Assembly (NCBI GenBank): GCA_026129865.1
Contig: JAHCHG010000001.1
Span: forward strand, 496,001-560,000
Origin: Pyrinomonadaceae bacterium
GTDB lineage: Bacteria > Acidobacteriota > Blastocatellia > Pyrinomonadales > Pyrinomonadaceae
Length of the DNA: 64,000 bases
Direction: 5' to 3'
Part shown: piece by piece, positions 1 through 8,643 of the stretch
Numbering within the stretch: the first letter of the stretch is position 1
Layout: every line of letters starts with the position of its first letter
Position numbers and translations under genes: made by a program
Notes under the pieces: model-generated
What the model saw: the letters and a program-made list of their open reading frames with translations, nothing else
Database searches by the model: none
Told to the model about the DNA's origin: nothing

Positions 1-513
1 CTGAGCCTCTTCAACGCCTGCAACATCTTTAAATGTCACGCGTTTCTGCTGGTTGTTGAGCAGTTTAGCTTTTGATTTTCCAAAACTTAAAGCCTTATTT
101 CCGCCCGCCTGCATCTGCCTTAAGGTAAACAGCAAGAAGCCGATCAAAAGCAGAAAAGGCAGCGCGTTGATCAACAACAGCCAACCCCAGCCTGACGATG
201 ACGGTTCTTCCTTGATCTCAACTTGCGAAGCGGAATTCGCAACGTTGTAATCTCTTATATTGTTAAGCAGCATTTCGCGGGTCGGATCGCTGCCGATCGT
301 GGTGATATATTTCTTACCCGCTGCATCGGTAAACTCCACCTGCGACGCTTTGAAAAAGGCTTCCTTAAAATCCTTGTTATTAATACGGGTGATTGCTGCG
401 GAAATCGTCAGATCATCCGGCGTAGTCTGTTTGCTGTTTAAGAAATAAATCAGCAACAGTCCGCTCGAAACAATAACGAACCACAATAAAACTTGCTTTG
501 CTTTAGAACTCAA
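1..513 (-). CDS. ftsH: FtsH membrane AAA+ zinc protease, N-terminal part (cut by window edge)
   Basis: Membrane-anchored ATP-dependent protease for quality control of membrane and short-lived cytosolic proteins. Only about 171 N-terminal residues are present. They show a first membrane helix (about residues 8-26), a periplasmic domain, a second helix (about 118-137), and then the linker GKSKAKLLN leading into VTFKDVAGVEEA, the hallmark entry to the FtsH AAA module. The Walker, SRH and HExxH motifs lie beyond base 1. I chose a TTG start at 511-513 because a GGAGG Shine-Dalgarno (522-526 on the plus strand) sits 8 nt upstream. It lies 168 nt downstream of tilS on the same strand, and tilS-ftsH adjacency is common in bacteria. 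Family assignment is firm. Confidence 0.95.
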   Translation of the reverse strand, partial: MSSKAKQVLLWFVIVSSGLLLIYFLNSKQTTPDDLTISAAITRINNKDFKEAFFKASQVEFTDAAGKKYITTIGSDPTREMLLNNIRDYNVANSASQVEIKEEPSSSGWGWLLLINALPFLLLIGFLLFTLRQMQAGGNKALSFGKSKAKLLNNQQKRVTFKDVAGVEEAQ

Positions 514-681
514 CTTAATAGCCTCCAAAAAATAACTTTCATCGAGTTTTCGCCTGAAAGTTCCACTCTCAAATTCGATACGGACTTTTGATGAAAGAAC
601 TCCAACTTTCGTTGTTCCCGCAAATTCCCGCAGCGGTCTCCGAGACCTAACCTTTGATTGTAATTGCCAGACCTCATTTTT

Positions 682-1770
682 TCAACTTTTCTTTCGGGAA
701 TATACCAGCAAGCCGCCTTGCCGCATTACACGGTCGCCGCCGGGCAGTTCGGAAATTTTTCCGCTCTTTCTACTTATTGCCAGGTTATCGACTGCTTCGA
801 TGTGCAACGTTGAAATTCCGCGCAATGAACCGCGCGCGCAGCTAAGCCATTTACGTACCAACTTTCGGCGGACCGCCGACGGCAATTCACGGAAGTTTTT
901 TAGCTTGAGCGCATCATCTATTAAAAATTCGGCTATCGGAACTTCCCGGTCAAACATGCTCTCGATCTGGTCAAGTTCTTCCTGCAAAACGAACGAAGTA
1001 TTTGCGAGCCGTTCAATAATTTTCGGATTGAAATCCTTCAAAAGCGGAATCAGAACCTTTCTAATGCGGACTCGCTGAAATGCAAGGTCCTCGTTCATCG
1101 AGTCATAACGAAAATCAACCGCCGATTCACGGCAAAATTGTTCGGTCAGATCACGCGAAGCCCAGGTCAGGAGCGGTCGAATTATCAGCGTTTCGCGATC
1201 GGTATTAATTCCCAACTTATCGAAAACTCTAAAAGCGCGCATTCCTGCAAGACCGTCCAGACCGCTGCCGCGAATCAAATTCATCAAGAATGTTTCAGCC
1301 TGATCGTTCAGCGTATGTGCGGTTAAAACCCCTTTTGCCCCAACCCGCACCGCGAGATTCGATAAAAAGTCATACCGCGCCGTTCTTGCAGCTTGTTCCA
1401 AATTTCCCGAAGCTTTATCTATCTCAAGCTTTTCTACGGCGAGTTCGAACCCATGCGCGGCGGCAAAATCGCGAACAAATTCTGCATCTTTTTCGCTTTC
1501 AGTTCCGCGCAGACCGTGGTCGGCATGACCGATGACAAATCGCAATTTCAGTTTTCCGAGCCGTTTTAATTCGGCAAGAGCAAGCGCAAGACTAACAGAA
1601 TCCGCACCGCCGGAAACTCCTGCGACAAAAGTTGCGTCTTCGAACGGAAGATCCAGATTTCGCCATTCGGTTATAAGATTTTTGACAAAATTATTCATCT
1701 GGCTCGCGATATGCTGTCGATTATAAACGATTTTTTCTATCCGAAGGCTTTTCCGGTCGCAAAATGTCAA
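682..1770 (-). CDS. tilS: tRNA(Ile)-lysidine synthase TilS
   Basis: ATP-dependent ligase that joins lysine to the wobble cytidine of tRNA-Ile(CAU), so that the tRNA decodes AUA. The N-type ATP-pyrophosphatase P-loop SGGADS is at residues 53-58, followed by the family motif HADHGLRG near 82-89. The C-terminal stretch carries the LPGGDRV segment typical of the TilS substrate-binding domain. The 362-residue length suits a compact TilS. Two starts are possible. A TTG at 1768-1770 has a GAGGAG Shine-Dalgarno 7 nt upstream and is used here. An ATG at 1698 (MNNFVKN) would put the P-loop nearer the usual distance from the N-terminus but has no clear ribosome site. It is divergent from the gene at 1870 and upstream of ftsH. 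Confidence 0.93.
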   Translation of the reverse strand: MTFCDRKSLRIEKIVYNRQHIASQMNNFVKNLITEWRNLDLPFEDATFVAGVSGGADSVSLALALAELKRLGKLKLRFVIGHADHGLRGTESEKDAEFVRDFAAAHGFELAVEKLEIDKASGNLEQAARTARYDFLSNLAVRVGAKGVLTAHTLNDQAETFLMNLIRGSGLDGLAGMRAFRVFDKLGINTDRETLIIRPLLTWASRDLTEQFCRESAVDFRYDSMNEDLAFQRVRIRKVLIPLLKDFNPKIIERLANTSFVLQEELDQIESMFDREVPIAEFLIDDALKLKNFRELPSAVRRKLVRKWLSCARGSLRGISTLHIEAVDNLAISRKSGKISELPGGDRVMRQGGLLVYSRKKS

Positions 1771-1869
1771 AGTATTTCTCCTCGGAGGCTGAACGAAACA
1801 AAAAAATCGATTTGTGATAAGCCGTTTTTGCGGTAAGATTCTCTAAACAAAGCAATTCCATATCAAAAA

Positions 1870-2823
1870 ATGGTTAGAATAATTTTAATTCTTTTGATCG
1901 TATTTCCGGTCGGAAGCCTCGCTCAAAAACAGGGAAAAGTTGAAGTTACTCCGCGCATTCTCATCGGCGAAGCGGATAAGAAATGCGAATCGCTCGAACT
2001 CGGAAAAGTGATTTTCTATCATGAACCGGCGTTCCCTCAGGATATGTTGGGCGGATTTTTCGATGGCTCGGTCGAAGTAGTCGGGCATCTCGATTCGGGC
2101 GGAAGCGTCGACCGGATAGTAAAAATCTCCGGAACGTCTGCATTTTTCGATGTTGCCGAACGCGCAGCGCGCAAGGCGAAGTTCTCGCCAACTTTATGCA
2201 GCGGCGCGGCAATTGAATCTACGGTTTCAATGAATTACCGGTTCTTTGCGCCTAGATCGCTCGAAACCTATTCGATCCCGATCGAATTAAACGAAATCAT
2301 TGATCTCGAAACCAATGACACGCTTTTTCCTGTTATCAGTGAACTCCAAACTAAATACGGCTTGATCCATGTTTTTCCAGACGGGCGCTTTTATGAAAAA
2401 GCACCGTTGACACGCGGAGAATTCGCACAATTCCTTAAAATGACGATCGATGTGTTATTCGAAAAAAACAAAACTTCCGGAAGATCGCTGAATGAATCCG
2501 GGCTGGTCAAAACGTTTAATCCGAAAGATCTGAAAAATATTGCCGAGATAAAAGATCTCGAAAAGCGCCAGCCTTTTTATAAAGCCGCGGGCGTTTTGCT
2601 TCAAACGTACAATATTTCGCTGGCAGACGATCAAAATAGATTTCGAGGTCGCGATTCGATGACCCTCAATCAGGTCATAGATATTTGGCTTCAGATATTT
2701 GGAAATGAAGCAATTCCGGTCAATTTTAGAAAAACCGACGAACCGCGCGAAATGACACGCGGCGAATTTGCTTTATTTCTGAACGAAAGTATGCAGGTTT
2801 TGTCGTACAAACTGCTTCAATAA
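1870..2823 (+). CDS. Secreted protein with TonB C-terminal-like and S-layer-homology-like domains
   Basis: 317-residue exported protein of unknown function. Residues 1-18 form a signal peptide (MVRIILILLIVFPVGSLA). Residues about 45-130 resemble a TonB C-terminal/energy-transducer fold: a proline-rich entry (YHEPAFPQDM), GSVEVVGHLDSGG, and a paired AARKAKFSP helix. After a linker, residues about 155-195 (LFPVISELQTKYGLIHVFPDG followed by LTRGEFAQFL) look like an S-layer homology repeat, and a second weaker SLH-like unit closes the protein (MTRGEFALFLNESM). A TonB-like domain without a membrane anchor, joined to a cell-wall-type SLH module, is an odd pairing. It is the first gene of a plus-strand run with the transporter and recG. 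Both domain names are my reading of motif patterns, not searches. Confidence 0.6.
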   Translation: MVRIILILLIVFPVGSLAQKQGKVEVTPRILIGEADKKCESLELGKVIFYHEPAFPQDMLGGFFDGSVEVVGHLDSGGSVDRIVKISGTSAFFDVAERAARKAKFSPTLCSGAAIESTVSMNYRFFAPRSLETYSIPIELNEIIDLETNDTLFPVISELQTKYGLIHVFPDGRFYEKAPLTRGEFAQFLKMTIDVLFEKNKTSGRSLNESGLVKTFNPKDLKNIAEIKDLEKRQPFYKAAGVLLQTYNISLADDQNRFRGRDSMTLNQVIDIWLQIFGNEAIPVNFRKTDEPREMTRGEFALFLNESMQVLSYKLLQ

Positions 2824-2843
2824 ACCGCAGCAGGAGAAACCGT

Positions 2844-3545
2844 TTGAAACGAACGAAATACCGGTATTACGATCTGATGATGGCGGCGTTTGTCGCTGTT
2901 TTGCTTTGTTCAAATTTGGTCGGAGTACATAAGGTTTCGTCCGTTGAACTTCCCTTTTACGGCACGTATATTTACGGCGCGGGAGTTTTGTTCTTTCCGT
3001 TAAGCTATTTGTTTGGCGACGTTTTGACCGAAGTTTACGGCTATGCACGCTCACGAAAAGTGATCTGGGCGGGATTTGGTGCGCTGATCTTTGCATCGCT
3101 GATGGCATTCGTTGTCACGAGCCTTCCGGCGGCATCAACTATGTCGGTCGAACAGCAAAACGCTGTGAATTTGATCTTCGGACAAACTCCGCGAATCGTC
3201 GGCGCTTCGCTGCTTGCTTTCTGGACGGGCGAATTCGCGAATTCGTTCGTTCTGGCGAAACTGAAGATATTTACAAACGGAAGATTTCTGTGGACAAGAA
3301 CGATCGGTTCGACAATTGCTGGCGAATTCGTCGATTCCGCCGTATTTTATCCTGTCGCTTTCCTCGGAACTTGGTCAAATGAACAGGTGATCAGTGTTAT
3401 GATCGGCAATTATTTTATAAAAGTTATTTGGGAAGTTCTCGCAACACCGTTTACATATAAGGTCGTAGGATTCTTAAAGCGCGCTGAACAGGAAGATTTT
3501 TACGACCGTGAAACCGATTTTAATCCGTTTAAGATAGAAACGTAA
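2844..3545 (+). CDS. yhhQ: Queuosine precursor transporter, YhhQ/QPTR family
   Basis: Integral membrane carrier for the preQ0/preQ1 precursors used to make queuosine in tRNA. The 233 residues show about six hydrophobic segments. They carry the family signature around residues 45-65 (FFPLSYLFGDVLTEVYGYARSR) and a second conserved block (TIGSTIAGEFVDSAVFYPVAFLG). I used a TTG start at 2844 because AGGAG lies 7 nt upstream; an ATG would truncate the first helix. Its TAA overlaps the ATG of recG by one base, so the two are probably translationally coupled. The substrate is inferred from the family. Confidence 0.88.
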   Translation: MKRTKYRYYDLMMAAFVAVLLCSNLVGVHKVSSVELPFYGTYIYGAGVLFFPLSYLFGDVLTEVYGYARSRKVIWAGFGALIFASLMAFVVTSLPAASTMSVEQQNAVNLIFGQTPRIVGASLLAFWTGEFANSFVLAKLKIFTNGRFLWTRTIGSTIAGEFVDSAVFYPVAFLGTWSNEQVISVMIGNYFIKVIWEVLATPFTYKVVGFLKRAEQEDFYDRETDFNPFKIET

Positions 3546-5857
3546 TGAGCCGTTTGAAGATCACTACACCGCTAATCGAACTTCACAAATTTGACGTCGC
3601 GCATTTATCCGAAGCGATGTCGAAAAAGCTTGCGACCGCCGCGGCAGGTTTTGCGAATCGAACTGACATAAACAGCGCGACGGTCGAAGATCTTCTTTAT
3701 TATTTTCCCATGCGTTACGAAGACCGCTCAAATCTCATTGGTGTCGGCGATCTTTTTGACGGTTTGGAAGCGTCGGTCGAAATCCATACGCGTGTTTCGG
3801 GCGGATTTCGTGTCGGAAAAAATCGCGCCCGCAGCGCACCGCCGCTTTATATTTTCGAAGTAACCGGTTCAGATCCTGGGTATTCCCAAAAACCTGTCGT
3901 CGTATGGTGGTTTCTTTCGGGAAAACAGGCGCAGCACATTATTTCGTACTGGCAAAAAAAGTTCTCCCGCGGAACTCGATTTATCGCTTATGGTAAATGG
4001 GAATGGGACTCGCGCCGAAATACTTATTCGCTGAAAATTTCGAAACCGGATGACGAACTGGAAATATTGCCCGTCATAGAAGAGCAAAACGGTTCAGACT
4101 TGATCGGCGAACTTCTTGAACAGCCGAAACCGGATTTACCAGCCAGGGAAAAAAATGCTGGAGATGACGAAGAGTCGGCTGAATTTCCTCTGATCCATAC
4201 TGCGCGGCGTGTTCCAGTTTACCGCAAATTCGGACAATTTCAAACCAAGCGCCTGCGTGAAATAATCTTCAGCATTTTCGAAAAGCTTGACCGTTCGTCG
4301 ATCGCCGAATCGCTTCCGCCCGAACTTTGCCGGCGGCATAACCTGATTTCCCGCGCGGATGCGATCGAACAGATTCATTTTCCGCCGGAAAATTCAAATC
4401 TAACTGAATACGCCGCCGCCCGAAGCGACGCGCACAGACGTTTGATCTTTGAGGAATTCTTCAAACTTTCTTTTGCGCTGCTGCTAAAGCGCGGCGACCG
4501 CGAAACGGAACCGAAAGGCGCTTTGATCGAGATTTCCGATAAAACGATCGAACGTATCAAATCGATCGTTCCGTTTTCGCTGACAAATGCTCAAAAGCGC
4601 GTGATCAAAGCGATCTTTGACGATATGTCTTCAGAATCGCCGATGAATCGTATGATCCAGGGCGATGTCGGCAGCGGCAAGACGATCGTGGCGTTTATCG
4701 CGATGTTCGCGGCGATGGAAAACGGCTATCAAACCAGTTTGATGGCGCCGACAGAAATTTTGGCTGAACAACATTTTCGAAACGCAAAAACTTTCTTTGA
4801 AAATTCCGGTTACCGCGCGGAGCTTCTTGTCGGCAGTCTTCGAGCGGCGGAAAAAAGAAAGGTACACGAGTCGATAAGATCAGGTGAAGTTCACGCGGTC
4901 ATCGGAACGCATGCGGTTATTCAGGATGCTGTCGAATTCGAAAATTTGGGGCTTGCAGTTATCGACGAGCAGCACCGGTTTGGCGTGCTGCAGCGCGGAC
5001 AGATCCGCGAACAGGGACTGAATCCGGACATTTTGGTTATGACGGCAACACCGATTCCGCGGAGTTTGGCAATGACGCTGTACGGCGATCTTGATATTTC
5101 GGTCATAGACGAGCTTCCACCGGGACGAACGCCGATAAAGACCGTTGTTGTCGGCGAAGACCGGCGCGCGGGAGTTTACAAAGGGATCGAACGCGAGGTA
5201 AATCTCGGCAGACAGGTGTACATCGTTTATCCGCTTATCGAAGAGTCGGAAAAGATGGATCTCAAAGCCGCAACGAAGATGTTCGAAGAGCTGCGCGACA
5301 AAACTTTTCCGAATTTAAAGGTCGGACTTCTTCACGGAAAGATGAAATCTGCGGAAAAAGAATCGACGATGCAGGATTTTGTTAGCGGAGAACTAAACAT
5401 TCTTGTCTCGACGACCGTAATAGAAGTTGGAGTCGATGTTCCAAACGCCAGCTTAATGATCATTGAACATGCAGAACGTTTCGGTTTGTCGCAGCTGCAT
5501 CAGCTGCGAGGACGCGTTGGAAGAGGCGCGGAGCAATCTTTTTGCGTGCTGCTGACCGGCGATAAAAAGACGGCAGTCGCAAGAGAAAGGCTTGGTATTA
5601 TGGAGGAAACGTCTGATGGATTTAAGATCGCCGAGAAAGATCTGGAAATACGAGGTCAGGGCGAGATCTTTGGAACACGACAGGCGGGCATTCAAACATT
5701 CAAGATCGGGAATATCGTCCGCGACCTTGATATTCTTCAGACAGCAAGATCGGAAGCCGAAAAATATCTCGGTCCAAAGCGTTTGACTGCCGAAACCGCT
5801 GATTTGATTGAACGAGCGCGGAAAGATTCTAGTTTTAAACTTGCCGGAATCGGCTGA
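3545..5857 (+). CDS. recG: ATP-dependent DNA helicase RecG
   Basis: Superfamily 2 helicase that remodels stalled replication forks and Holliday junctions. An N-terminal OB-fold wedge region (LLYYFPMRYEDRS near residue 50) is followed by helicase motifs: Walker A GDVGSGKT at 373-380, DEQH box at 474-477, TATPIPRSLA, and motif VI QLRGRVGRG. At 770 residues it is longer than the roughly 690-residue E. coli enzyme. The extra length is an acidic, low-complexity insertion around residues 190-220 between the wedge and the helicase core. The start codon overlaps the stop of the upstream transporter gene by one base. Confidence 0.97.
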   Translation: MSRLKITTPLIELHKFDVAHLSEAMSKKLATAAAGFANRTDINSATVEDLLYYFPMRYEDRSNLIGVGDLFDGLEASVEIHTRVSGGFRVGKNRARSAPPLYIFEVTGSDPGYSQKPVVVWWFLSGKQAQHIISYWQKKFSRGTRFIAYGKWEWDSRRNTYSLKISKPDDELEILPVIEEQNGSDLIGELLEQPKPDLPAREKNAGDDEESAEFPLIHTARRVPVYRKFGQFQTKRLREIIFSIFEKLDRSSIAESLPPELCRRHNLISRADAIEQIHFPPENSNLTEYAAARSDAHRRLIFEEFFKLSFALLLKRGDRETEPKGALIEISDKTIERIKSIVPFSLTNAQKRVIKAIFDDMSSESPMNRMIQGDVGSGKTIVAFIAMFAAMENGYQTSLMAPTEILAEQHFRNAKTFFENSGYRAELLVGSLRAAEKRKVHESIRSGEVHAVIGTHAVIQDAVEFENLGLAVIDEQHRFGVLQRGQIREQGLNPDILVMTATPIPRSLAMTLYGDLDISVIDELPPGRTPIKTVVVGEDRRAGVYKGIEREVNLGRQVYIVYPLIEESEKMDLKAATKMFEELRDKTFPNLKVGLLHGKMKSAEKESTMQDFVSGELNILVSTTVIEVGVDVPNASLMIIEHAERFGLSQLHQLRGRVGRGAEQSFCVLLTGDKKTAVARERLGIMEETSDGFKIAEKDLEIRGQGEIFGTRQAGIQTFKIGNIVRDLDILQTARSEAEKYLGPKRLTAETADLIERARKDSSFKLAGIG

Positions 5858-6069
5858 TCGTATGGTTTCAATTCAAAAAAACCATTTTAATCATTGTTTT
5901 TTCCGATAGGATTTGATTAAATTTTACTAATAGCTTTGGACTCAAGCATTAGATTTTCATAGCCTGTTTGAAGCCTAATCTTTCTTTAGCGTTTTCCGAT
6001 TCACAGCAACTGCTTCCCATTGTTCCTGTTGCTTAATTCGCTATTAATGGTACAGGGCGACTTTATCAC

Positions 6070-6091
6070 TTGCAGGATTTAGAGCCTGCAA
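6070..6091 (+). other. Small hairpin in the 5' leader of the RsmD-like gene
   Basis: TTGCAGG (6070-6076) pairs perfectly with CCTGCAA (6085-6091) around an 8-nt loop, ending 24 nt before the ATG at 6116. No U-run follows, so it is not a terminator. Otherwise the spacer 5858-6115 shows only an AT-rich imperfect hairpin (ATGGTTT/AAACCAT, about 5862-5885) that could be a weak recG terminator. Confidence 0.35.
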
Positions 6092-6115
6092 TTATGACGA
6101 ATCACAGAACGTAAA

Positions 6116-6958
6116 ATGAATAACCGACGATCAACTGGGACTGAAACTTCCAAGCCCTACTATAAAAAGAATACCCAAAGGAAGCCTGAAGACCGGGAAT
6201 CGGGCGACCGCGGCTACCCGCCGCGCGATAACCGGTTTAAGCCGCGTGGAACACCAAACTTTCGCGGCGGTGATGACAGAAAACGAGATCCGAATTCCCG
6301 TTTTCGACCCAAAGACCAGCGATTCGGACCGAAAGGGCGACCTGCTGTGAAAGGAAAGGGTCCGAAACCGTGGGAAAAAGCAAAAACGCCGAAGATCGTT
6401 TCCGACATGCAGATCACAGACGGAAAGCACAAGGGTAAGTATCTAACAACTACTGAATCTAAGAAAGTTAGACCAACTTCGCGAAGAATACGCGAAGTAA
6501 TGTTCCGAATACTTTACCGCCGCGTAAAAGCCGGAAGGATTTTGGATCTTTGCGCCGGTTCGGGCACCATCGGGCTTGAAGCGATCTCGCGCGGAGCTTT
6601 GATCTCAACGTTCGTTGAGCGATCTGCGAAGATGTGTTCGTTCATCAAGAAGAACATGGAAACGCTCGGCATTAAAGAAGGGCACGGCGAAGTATTTAAT
6701 ATCGAAGTCGTTCCGTTTCTGAAACAGATGAAGAAACGAAAACGCGAATGGGACGTTATCTATTTTGACCCGCCGTACGATTCGAATTATGACGAAGTAC
6801 TGGAAATCATCAGCCGCGGTGCAGCGCTCAAAAAACGCGGTGTTTTGATTGTCGAGCACCCGGCGGAGATGTTTTTTCCGGAAGATATCGGTCAACTGCA
6901 TCGTTGGCGGGTACTCGTACAGGGCGATACGGCGTTGAGCTTTTTTGACCGCCGTTAA
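6116..6958 (+). CDS. RsmD-like rRNA guanine-N2 methyltransferase with a basic disordered N-terminal tail
   Basis: SAM-dependent N6/N2 methyltransferase of the RsmD family. The catalytic part starts near residue 100 with MQITDGKHKGKYL and RPTSRRIREVMF. It continues with the SAM-binding motif DLCAGSGTIGLEA and the catalytic motif DPPY at 218-221. About 100 residues in front are rich in Arg, Pro, Gly and Lys (for example RFRPKDQRFGPKGRP) and should be disordered and RNA-binding. A second RsmD gene follows after 15 nt, so this is a tandem pair. The close match of the two cores suggests duplication. The downstream copy looks like the canonical 16S G966 enzyme, so this one may have a different rRNA target or have become specialised. 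No Shine-Dalgarno is visible. Confidence 0.85.
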   Translation: MNNRRSTGTETSKPYYKKNTQRKPEDRESGDRGYPPRDNRFKPRGTPNFRGGDDRKRDPNSRFRPKDQRFGPKGRPAVKGKGPKPWEKAKTPKIVSDMQITDGKHKGKYLTTTESKKVRPTSRRIREVMFRILYRRVKAGRILDLCAGSGTIGLEAISRGALISTFVERSAKMCSFIKKNMETLGIKEGHGEVFNIEVVPFLKQMKKRKREWDVIYFDPPYDSNYDEVLEIISRGAALKKRGVLIVEHPAEMFFPEDIGQLHRWRVLVQGDTALSFFDRR

Positions 6959-6973
6959 TGTCCCTTTTGATTT

Positions 6974-7522
6974 ATGCGCATAATCGCCGGTGAATTTCGC
7001 GGGCGCGTGATAAAAAGTCCGCAGGGACAAAAAACGCGCCCGACCTCCGACCGTCTGCGTGAAACTCTTTTTAACATCCTCAATCCTTTTATCGACGACA
7101 AAACCGGATTTCTGGACCTTTGCGCCGGCACCGGCGCGGTCGGCATCGAGGCGATCTCGAGGGGCGCGCAATCATGCACGTTTGTCGATAGATCGCGCCG
7201 CGCATGCGGATTGATAGAGGAAAATTTGGATATTTTAAAGATACCGGAAGAAAAAACCGGAGTCGTGTGCACGTCTGCGGAACAGTTTACTTCCCGCAAT
7301 CACGACCAGCCATTCGACATCATCTTTTTCGATCCGCCTTACGCTTCCGATTATAAATTGACGATCAGCCTGATCGCCGATCCGGCGTCCAGTGTTCTTT
7401 CACCTGACGGCATTTTGATCGTCGAACATCATTTTAAGAATCAGCTCCCGAAATCTCCCGGTCGGCTAAGTACTTTCCGTCAAATAGAACAGGGCGAAAC
7501 ACGTCTGACATTTTATAAATAA
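6974..7522 (+). CDS. rsmD: 16S rRNA (guanine(966)-N2)-methyltransferase RsmD
   Basis: Methylates G966 of 16S rRNA in the 30S subunit using SAM. The 182-residue protein has the normal family length and begins with the canonical MRIIAGEFRGR. It continues with TRPTSDRLRETLFN, the SAM motif DLCAGTGAVGIEA and the catalytic motif DPPY at 120-123. It starts 15 nt after the upstream paralogue, with no intervening promoter or terminator, so the two are very likely co-transcribed. Confidence 0.93.
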   Translation: MRIIAGEFRGRVIKSPQGQKTRPTSDRLRETLFNILNPFIDDKTGFLDLCAGTGAVGIEAISRGAQSCTFVDRSRRACGLIEENLDILKIPEEKTGVVCTSAEQFTSRNHDQPFDIIFFDPPYASDYKLTISLIADPASSVLSPDGILIVEHHFKNQLPKSPGRLSTFRQIEQGETRLTFYK

Positions 7523-7589
7523 ATCCGTCGGCTGTTTGTTAAAACTTTCACGCAAATTTATCATTAAAAATTCCAAGGCGGCTTTTTTA

Positions 7590-8495
7590 ATGAAGATACT
7601 GGTTTGGCTGACGCTATGCGTGATTTGGGGAACGACCTGGATCTTTATTAAGATCGGGCTCGAAGATCTTCCGCCGCTGACTTTTGCGGCAGCCAGATTC
7701 ATTCTTGCGTTGACCGTTCTCGGCGTTATAATTTTTGCGCGGAAAATTCCGCAGCCTGTTTCGCGCCGGGACTGGCTGCTTTTATCGGGAACGGGAATTC
7801 TCCAATTTTCAATAAATTACAGCCTTGTTTTTTGGAGCGAACAATATATTTCGTCGGGTTTAGCCGCGGTTCTTCAGGCGATGATCACCGTTTTTGGACT
7901 TGCTCTCGCTTGGATCCATCTGCCGAACGAACGTATCACCGGCTTGAAAATTTTCGCCGTAATTTTAGGCTTGATCGGCGTTGCAGTAATATTTCTCGAA
8001 CAGTTGGAAGTTCGAAGTTTTATGGCGTTTGCGGGCTGCGTGGCGATCGTCATCGGCGCATACGCCGCCGCGCATGCTTCGATCCTGATCAAAGCATACG
8101 GCGGAAAAATGCATCCGGCGGCGCTCGTTTTCTGGCAGATGCTTTTCGGAATTTTGCCGATAATAATTTACGCGCTGACGATCGAAGGAAATCCGCTTGC
8201 GATCAATTGGACGCCGCGGGCGATCGTGTGCGTGGTTTACCTTTCGGTGTTCGGTACGATCGCCGCTTTTTGGCTGTATTACTGGCTCTTAAATAAGATC
8301 GAATCGACCAAAGCGATGATGATCTCGCTGGTCACTCCGTTGATCGCGGTAATAATCGGCGCGATCGTCCTCGGTGAAAAATTGCCGCCGCAAACATTTT
8401 TCGGCGGACTTTTGATCATGGGAAGCATCGGGCTGATCGTATTTCGAAAAAAATTAAAACCGCCGGTGATTTTGTCGTCGGAACCGCCTGCGTAA
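7590..8495 (+). CDS. EamA/DMT-family transporter
   Basis: Drug/metabolite transporter superfamily membrane protein with about ten hydrophobic helices in two EamA repeats. The first opens with the characteristic IWGTTWIFIKIGLEDLPP. The substrate cannot be told from sequence. I start it at the ATG at 7590 (MKILVWL) because AAGG lies 8-11 nt upstream; a TTG at 7536 would add 18 residues without a ribosome site. The final residues Pro-Pro-Ala and the TAA stop come from a REP-like inverted repeat (8484-8503), so the native C-terminus has probably been replaced. Confidence 0.85.
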   Translation: MKILVWLTLCVIWGTTWIFIKIGLEDLPPLTFAAARFILALTVLGVIIFARKIPQPVSRRDWLLLSGTGILQFSINYSLVFWSEQYISSGLAAVLQAMITVFGLALAWIHLPNERITGLKIFAVILGLIGVAVIFLEQLEVRSFMAFAGCVAIVIGAYAAAHASILIKAYGGKMHPAALVFWQMLFGILPIIIYALTIEGNPLAINWTPRAIVCVVYLSVFGTIAAFWLYYWLLNKIESTKAMMISLVTPLIAVIIGAIVLGEKLPPQTFFGGLLIMGSIGLIVFRKKLKPPVILSSEPPA

Positions 8496-8630
8496 GCGGG
8501 CGGAGAAACGTTCGCATAGCGTCCGCGCATAAAATCACCTTTGGAAATGTGCGAAGAAAAAACACCAAACGGCTGCTCATTTGCGTAGTCGTTTCGGCGC
8601 GGATCATTTACCGCCCGCTTACGCAGTCGG
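8484..8630. repeat. REP/BIME-like paired palindromic repeat
   Basis: Two 20-nt arms face each other: 8484-8503 (CCGCCTGCGTAAGCGGGCGG) and 8611-8630 (CCGCCCGCTTACGCAGTCGG). They are reverse complements with one mismatch. The left arm is itself a near palindrome able to fold into an 8-bp hairpin with a GTAA loop, allowing one G-T pair; the right arm folds similarly but less perfectly. The 107 nt between them hold no gene. The left arm overlaps the end of the EamA gene, and the right arm ends just before the aroC Shine-Dalgarno (AGGA, 8633-8636). This is the layout of a bacterial interspersed mosaic element. No transposase is nearby. Confidence 0.75.
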
Positions 8631-8643
8631 TTAGGACAATTTT

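Noticed and set aside
6605..7171. A 188-codon minus-strand frame opposite the RsmD pair
   Set aside because: It is a shadow of the two plus-strand methyltransferase genes, which carry clear catalytic motifs.
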